A DNA stretch of 64,000 bases, taken from positions 1 through 64,000 of the forward strand of contig DATMGD010000048.1 of NCBI GenBank assembly GCA_035555855.1, read 5' to 3'. Positions 59,779 through 64,000 of the stretch are shown piece by piece; within the stretch, counting starts at the first letter, position 1, and each line of letters starts with the position of its first letter. Source of the stretch: Palsa-892 sp035555855 (lineage in GTDB: Bacteria; Pseudomonadota; Alphaproteobacteria; Rhizobiales; Xanthobacteraceae). Made by a program: the position numbers and the translations under genes. The notes beneath the pieces were generated by a model, which saw nothing but the letters and a program-made list of their open reading frames with translations, was not told where the DNA came from and made no database searches.

Positions 59779-61032
59779 ATGAATACGGTTGAGGGCTATC
59801 TCGATACCACGACGGTGATCGTGTTCGGCCTTCTCATGAAGATGCTGCTGGCCATCCTGTTTTTCGTGTTCTGGTCGCGGAGCCCGCGCCGCCGCGCGAT
59901 CTGGTTCGCATGGTGGGGTGTGGCGCTCCTGCTCGGCAACGTCGCCTCCGGCAATATCATCTGGCACGGTTTCAAACCCGATTTTTGGGGGCTCGGCATC
60001 ACCGGGGCGAGCCTGATCGCGAGCTTCGGCTGCTGCTGGCAGGGCGCGCGGGCCTTCGAGCGGCGCCAGCCGCTGTGGCTGCCGCTGGCCGCGGGAGTCG
60101 GCGGCTGGCTTGCCTTCAGCATCGTGCCCGCCGTGTTCGAACACGCACCTTATCGTGTCATCGTTTCCTCGTTTCTGGTTTGCTCGTTCCTGTTGCTCAC
60201 GGCGATCGAGTTCTGGCGCGGCCGGAGCGAGCGGCTGGCCTCGCGCTGGATGATGATTGCGCTGTGCGTGAGCCTCGCGCTGGTGTTCGCCGTCCGCATT
60301 GTGCTGGTCAATATCGCGCCGTTTCCCTTCGGTGCGTTGCCGGCCTCGGCCGACTGGCTCGCAGCCTACAACATGATCATGTTCTTCCACACCATGATTC
60401 TCGTCGTGCTGATGGTCGCGATGACGAAGGAGCGGCTCGAGCTTGAGCAGCGCATGGTCGCCAACACCGATCCGCTGACCGGCGCGTTGAACCGCCGCGC
60501 GCTCGACGGCCGCGGCCGCCGGTTGCTGGCGCGTCACGAGCGCGACCGCCAGGAGCTTTGCGCGCTGTTCCTCGATATCGACGATTTCAAGCGCATCAAC
60601 GATCTTGCCGGCCATGCCGTCGGCGATCTCGTGCTGAAACGCTTTGCCGAAATCGTCAACAACGTCATCCGGCCGACCGATTTCCTGTTTCGCGTCGGCG
60701 GCGAGGAATTCTGCTGCCTCTTGCCGCAGACCGATGCACAGCAGGGCAGGCGGGTCGCCGAGCGCATCCGGCAGCAGGTCGAGGCGGCGGCGTTCGATGC
60801 GAAACGCTCACGCACGGCCGAACCGTTGAAGGTGACGGTCAGTATCGGCGTCGCTTCGACGGTGCTGACGGGCTACGACATCGACGCGCTCCTGCGCGAG
60901 TCGGACGGTGCCGTCTATGCCGCGAAGCGCCTCGGCCGCAACCAGGTTGTCAGCGTCGAATTGAATGGAGCATCGCCCGGCGGGCTTGGGCTCGCGGGCG
61001 TTTCGGCGGCGGCAGCGCCCGGCAATTCATAA
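59779..61032 (+). CDS. Membrane diguanylate cyclase (GGDEF)
   Basis: This 417-residue protein has six transmembrane helices (about 10-215) and a C-terminal GGDEF domain (about 235-400). The active-site motif GGEEF is intact and a RPTD inhibitory I-site lies five residues upstream, so it should make c-di-GMP with product inhibition. The ATG at 59779 gives the first helix directly. It converges on ackA. Confidence 0.92.
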   Translation: MNTVEGYLDTTTVIVFGLLMKMLLAILFFVFWSRSPRRRAIWFAWWGVALLLGNVASGNIIWHGFKPDFWGLGITGASLIASFGCCWQGARAFERRQPLWLPLAAGVGGWLAFSIVPAVFEHAPYRVIVSSFLVCSFLLLTAIEFWRGRSERLASRWMMIALCVSLALVFAVRIVLVNIAPFPFGALPASADWLAAYNMIMFFHTMILVVLMVAMTKERLELEQRMVANTDPLTGALNRRALDGRGRRLLARHERDRQELCALFLDIDDFKRINDLAGHAVGDLVLKRFAEIVNNVIRPTDFLFRVGGEEFCCLLPQTDAQQGRRVAERIRQQVEAAAFDAKRSRTAEPLKVTVSIGVASTVLTGYDIDALLRESDGAVYAAKRLGRNQVVSVELNGASPGGLGLAGVSAAAAPGNS

Positions 61033-61065
61033 AGCGTCTAAAGCATCTGCTATTGGACAGCTGCC

Positions 61066-62265
61066 TCAGCATGGATGTGCCGCAGGGTTCTGTGCAAGGA
61101 CGGCGAGCGTTTCTTCCGCGATCACCTGCTGCTCGTCGGTCGGGATGACGAGCACTTTGATGCGGCTCCCGGCGCTGCTGATCGTAGAATTGTTTTGCCG
61201 GTTTGCTGTGGCGTCCAGCGCAATGTCGAGCCAGCCGAGCCGTGCACAAATCGCTTCGCGGATTTCCGGCTGGTGCTCGCCGATCCCCGCCGTGAAGACG
61301 ATCGCATCCAGCCCTTCGAGCGTTGCGGCAAGGCGTGCGATTTCGCCGGCGGTGCGGAACGCGAAAATGTCGAGCGCCTGTTTTGCTTCCGGCGTATTGC
61401 TCGCGATCAGATCGCGCGTGTCGGCACTGATGCCGGAAATGCCCAGAAGCCCCGAGCGGTGGTAGAGCAGATCCTCGATCTCCTTCGCGCTCATGTTTTC
61501 CGGACCTTGCAGATGCAGCACGACGCCGGGGTCGAGCGCGCCGCAGCGTGTCGCCATCGGTACGCCATCGAGCGCCGAGAAGCCCATCGAGGTATCGACG
61601 CTCTTGCCGTCCTGCATCGCGCACAGGCTCGCGCCGCTGCCGAGATGCAGAACGATGACCTTGCCTTTGGCGAGGCTCAAATCCCGGCGTGCGAGTTCGC
61701 CGGCGATGAACTGGTAGGAGAGGCCATGAAAGCCGTAACGCTTGATGCCGCGGTCGAACATCGCGCGCGGCAGCGCGAAGCGGCGCACGAGATCGGACTG
61801 GCACTGGTGAAACGTCGTGTCAAAGCAGGCGGTCTGCGGCAATGCGGGCCTCAGCTTGCGCACTGCGCGGATCAACGCGAGCGCCTGGCCCTGATGGAGC
61901 GGCGCGAGCACGGCAAGGTTCGCAATCGCCTCGATCGCTTCATCGTCGAGCAGGCAAGGGTGCTTGAAGCGGTCGCCGCCATGCACGACGCGATGGCCCA
62001 CGGCTTGAAGCTTGCCGAGATCGAAATGCTTGCCGAGTGCGTCGAACGATTGCCGGGCAATGCTCGTGAGATCGTCCGGCGATTTTGCCGAAAGCGGCAC
62101 GTCGAACGCGGCCTTGCCGTCGCTCATCTTGAAACGAAAGGGTGACTTCCGAAAATCGATCGCGCCGTCAGCGAGCGCGCGCGGCTTGCCGTCTTCGATC
62201 GCATAGAGGCCCGTCTTGATGGTCGAGGAGCCACAGTTGAAGCTGAGCAGCAGGCGGTCGCTCAT
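61066..62265 (-). CDS. ackA: Acetate kinase
   Basis: This 399-residue ASKHA kinase has the N-terminal LSFNCGSSTIK and the ATP-binding LHLGSGASLCA and FTAGIGEHQPE segments of AckA. It interconverts acetyl phosphate + ADP and acetate + ATP. An AAGGAACG site precedes the ATG at 62265. Phosphotransacetylase or phosphoketolase partner genes are not adjacent here. Confidence 0.93.
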   Translation of the reverse strand: MSDRLLLSFNCGSSTIKTGLYAIEDGKPRALADGAIDFRKSPFRFKMSDGKAAFDVPLSAKSPDDLTSIARQSFDALGKHFDLGKLQAVGHRVVHGGDRFKHPCLLDDEAIEAIANLAVLAPLHQGQALALIRAVRKLRPALPQTACFDTTFHQCQSDLVRRFALPRAMFDRGIKRYGFHGLSYQFIAGELARRDLSLAKGKVIVLHLGSGASLCAMQDGKSVDTSMGFSALDGVPMATRCGALDPGVVLHLQGPENMSAKEIEDLLYHRSGLLGISGISADTRDLIASNTPEAKQALDIFAFRTAGEIARLAATLEGLDAIVFTAGIGEHQPEIREAICARLGWLDIALDATANRQNNSTISSAGSRIKVLVIPTDEQQVIAEETLAVLAQNPAAHPC

Positions 62266-62420
62266 CGTTCGTTCCTTGTTGGGGATGGCGATCATACATA
62301 TTTACAGACACATTTTCTTGAGGGCTGGCGCGCTCGCGCCGGAGGGTTGCGTGCGATAAAATGGCCTTTTCGCGCAGCCCGCGAGCCCGCCATTCCGCTG
62401 CTTCTTCGAAGGATCACCCC

Positions 62421-63452
62421 ATGCGTTACAATACCCTCGGCAATACCGGTTTGCTCGTTTCGGAGATTTGTCTCGGCACCATGACCTTCGGGGCGGGGAC
62501 CGGCATGTGGGCCGATATCGCGGGCCTCGATCAGGCGGCGGCCGACCGCATCACGGCGCGGGCGCTCGATGCCGGCGTCAATTTTCTCGACACTGCCGAC
62601 GTCTATTCCGACGGCCTCTCGGAAGAAATCACCGGCAAGGCGATGAAGAATTCCGGCCGCGTCCGCTCCGACATCGTGCTCGCGACCAAGGTGTTCAATC
62701 CGGTCGGCAACAAGGGGCCGAACGACCGCGGCGCTTCGCGCATTCATGTCATGGATGCGGTGAAGGCGAGCCTCAAGCGTCTCGGCACCGATTACATCGA
62801 CCTTTATCAAATCCATGGCGTCGATCAGGTGACGCCGATGGAAGAGATGATCCGTGCTTTCGACGATCTCACGCGTCAGGGCTACATCCGCTACTTCGGT
62901 CTTTCCAACTGGCCGGCGTGGATGACGATGAAGGCGCTTGGCGTCGCCGACAAATTGAACATGGCGCGGCTCGTCAGCCTGCAATCCTACTACACTATCG
63001 CCGGGCGCGATTTGGAGCGCGACGTCGTGCCGATGCTGCAATCGGAGAAAGTAGGCCTCATGACTTGGAGCCCGCTCGCCGGCGGATTGCTCTCGGGCAA
63101 ATATGATCGCGAAGGCAAGGGGCCGCAGGGTTCGCGTCGCGTCAATTTCGATTTCCCGCCGGTCAATCGCGAACGCGCTTTCGATTGCGTAGATGTGATG
63201 CGCGACATCGCCAAGGCCCACAACACGACGGTCGCCGGCATCGCGATTGCGTGGATTTTGCACAAGCCCTTCGTCTCGACCGTTATCATCGGCGCCAAGA
63301 ACAACGAGCAGCTCGACGCCAATCTCGCTGCGACCGCGATCAAGCTCACGAAGGAAGACATGGCAAAGCTCGACAAGGTGAGCGAGCTGCCCTCCGAATA
63401 TCCGGGCTGGATGGTGACGCGGACGACCGCCAACCGGCTGCCGCAACCTTAA
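62421..63452 (+). CDS. Aldo/keto reductase
   Basis: This 343-residue TIM-barrel oxidoreductase has the Asp-Tyr-Lys-His tetrad (FLDTADVYSDG, ATKVF, YQIHGVD) and the C-terminal NADPH-binding VIIGAKNNEQLDAN. GAAGGATC precedes the ATG. Substrate unknown. Its end overlaps the convergent GST gene by four bases. Confidence 0.9.
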   Translation: MRYNTLGNTGLLVSEICLGTMTFGAGTGMWADIAGLDQAAADRITARALDAGVNFLDTADVYSDGLSEEITGKAMKNSGRVRSDIVLATKVFNPVGNKGPNDRGASRIHVMDAVKASLKRLGTDYIDLYQIHGVDQVTPMEEMIRAFDDLTRQGYIRYFGLSNWPAWMTMKALGVADKLNMARLVSLQSYYTIAGRDLERDVVPMLQSEKVGLMTWSPLAGGLLSGKYDREGKGPQGSRRVNFDFPPVNRERAFDCVDVMRDIAKAHNTTVAGIAIAWILHKPFVSTVIIGAKNNEQLDANLAATAIKLTKEDMAKLDKVSELPSEYPGWMVTRTTANRLPQP

Positions 63453-64000
63453 AGCGGCGCGGTCTGCTGCATCGAGGGCCGCGCGCTGAACGTTTCGAAC
63501 CATGCTGCGAGCTGCGGGCGGCCGTTTCGCCATTGCAGATGGCCGAAACGGAAATCGAGATAGCCGAGCGCGCAGCCAACCGCGATCTGGCCGATATCGA
63601 GTGACGCGGGAAACTCTTTTGTTTCGTGCTCTAACTGATCGAGCGATTGCACGATGCGCCGCGTCTGCGCCTCTTGCCACTCGGGCCACTTCGTCACCGG
63701 CCGCGCATCCTCGAAGCGCAGCATGATTGCGGCATCGACGATGCCGTCGCCGACGGCTTGCCGGCAAAGCGCCTGCCAGCGTGCTGCCTTGTCCGCCGGA
63801 AAGATCAACTCGTCGTTATGCAGGCTGTCGAGATATTCGCAGATCGTCCGCGAGTCATAGAGCGTTTTGCCGCTCTCCAGCATCAGCGCCGGAACTTTCA
63901 TCAGCGGATTGCGCGCTGAAAGCTCGGCATGTGCAGGCGTGTCGAGCGCGACATGGGTGCCGACTTCGGTCGCGACGAGTTCGATCTTGTCGATCAGGCC
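63449..64000 (-). CDS. Glutathione S-transferase, 5' end outside window
   Basis: The last 183 residues of a GST are present: the end of the thioredoxin-like N domain (NPLMKVPAL with the Pro before the cis bond and the SGKTLYDSRTICEYL segment binding the gamma-glutamyl group) and the helical C domain. The N-terminal catalytic Ser/Cys region lies beyond base 64000. An internal ATG at 63901 is not the start because the frame stays open and homologous to the window edge. Confidence 0.9.
   Translation of the reverse strand, partial: GLIDKIELVATEVGTHVALDTPAHAELSARNPLMKVPALMLESGKTLYDSRTICEYLDSLHNDELIFPADKAARWQALCRQAVGDGIVDAAIMLRFEDARPVTKWPEWQEAQTRRIVQSLDQLEHETKEFPASLDIGQIAVGCALGYLDFRFGHLQWRNGRPQLAAWFETFSARPSMQQTAPL

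Noticed and set aside
1..64000. CRISPR arrays, transposases, integrases and phage genes.
   Set aside because: None seen: no regularly spaced short repeats and no recognisable mobile-element proteins in any frame.

Overview
The window is high-GC DNA from an alphaproteobacterium, most likely a Hyphomicrobiales (Rhizobiales) member near the Bradyrhizobium/Xanthobacter side. The evidence is a complete NepR-EcfG-PhyR general stress module with an adjacent HWE histidine kinase, and small envelope proteins typical of that order (BA14K, DUF992, DUF1236, Omp25/31-like barrel). The genus is not certain. No tRNA, rRNA, CRISPR array, prophage or transposase was recognised.

Region 1 (1-16.9 kb) is a sulfonate catabolism island and the most interesting part. 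On the plus strand are suyAB (sulfolactate sulfo-lyase), slcC and comC (two opposite-handed sulfolactate dehydrogenases) and soeABC (membrane-bound sulfite:quinone oxidoreductase), closed by a strong bidirectional terminator. On the minus strand, downstream of a GntR/UTRA regulator, a tightly packed nine-gene run carries an ABC sulfonate-type importer, a succinate dehydrogenase/fumarate reductase-like complex (iron-sulfur subunit, two membrane anchors and, at the far end, the flavoprotein), a TauE/SafE exporter and a two-subunit class I fumarase/tartrate-dehydratase-like hydratase. Neighbouring genes in this run overlap or lie only 2-7 bases apart. Since 3-sulfopropanoate, 3-sulfoacrylate and 3-sulfolactate are sulfonate analogues of succinate, fumarate and malate, I propose an upper pathway 3-sulfopropanoate -> 3-sulfoacrylate -> 3-sulfolactate feeding SuyAB (pyruvate + sulfite) and then SoeABC (sulfate). 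This is inference from gene content and order.

Region 2 (16.9-26.6 kb) has a ketopantoate-reductase-like dehydrogenase, then an RND tripartite efflux system with the acidic triad of metal-exporting pumps, divergent from its own OmpR-type two-component system. Two near-identical 11-bp-spaced direct repeats lie in the shared control region.

Region 3 (26.6-37.9 kb) is a stress and signalling block: YciF-like ferritin-fold protein, nepR-ecfG, phyR, HWE kinase, a PRC-barrel protein, a hybrid histidine kinase with two receivers, GIY-YIG protein and several small exported proteins. At least five EcfG-type promoters (GGAAC-N16/17-NGTT) can be read directly.

Region 4 (38-64 kb) is mostly housekeeping and accessory enzymes: AI-2E-type permease, hydrolase-OsmC fusion, SDR with degenerate active site, 2OG oxygenase, Ppx/GppA, RlmE, MFS pump, porin-like barrel, guaB and guaA with RNA methyltransferase, tandem MAPEG and FemAB-like genes between them, an ECF41 sigma factor with its AhpD-like partner, a diguanylate cyclase, acetate kinase, aldo/keto reductase and a GST cut by the window end. 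A 33-bp interspersed repeat occurs in inverted orientation at 12.0 and 46.0 kb, and a 3' remnant of a zinc-type oxidoreductase lies after guaA.
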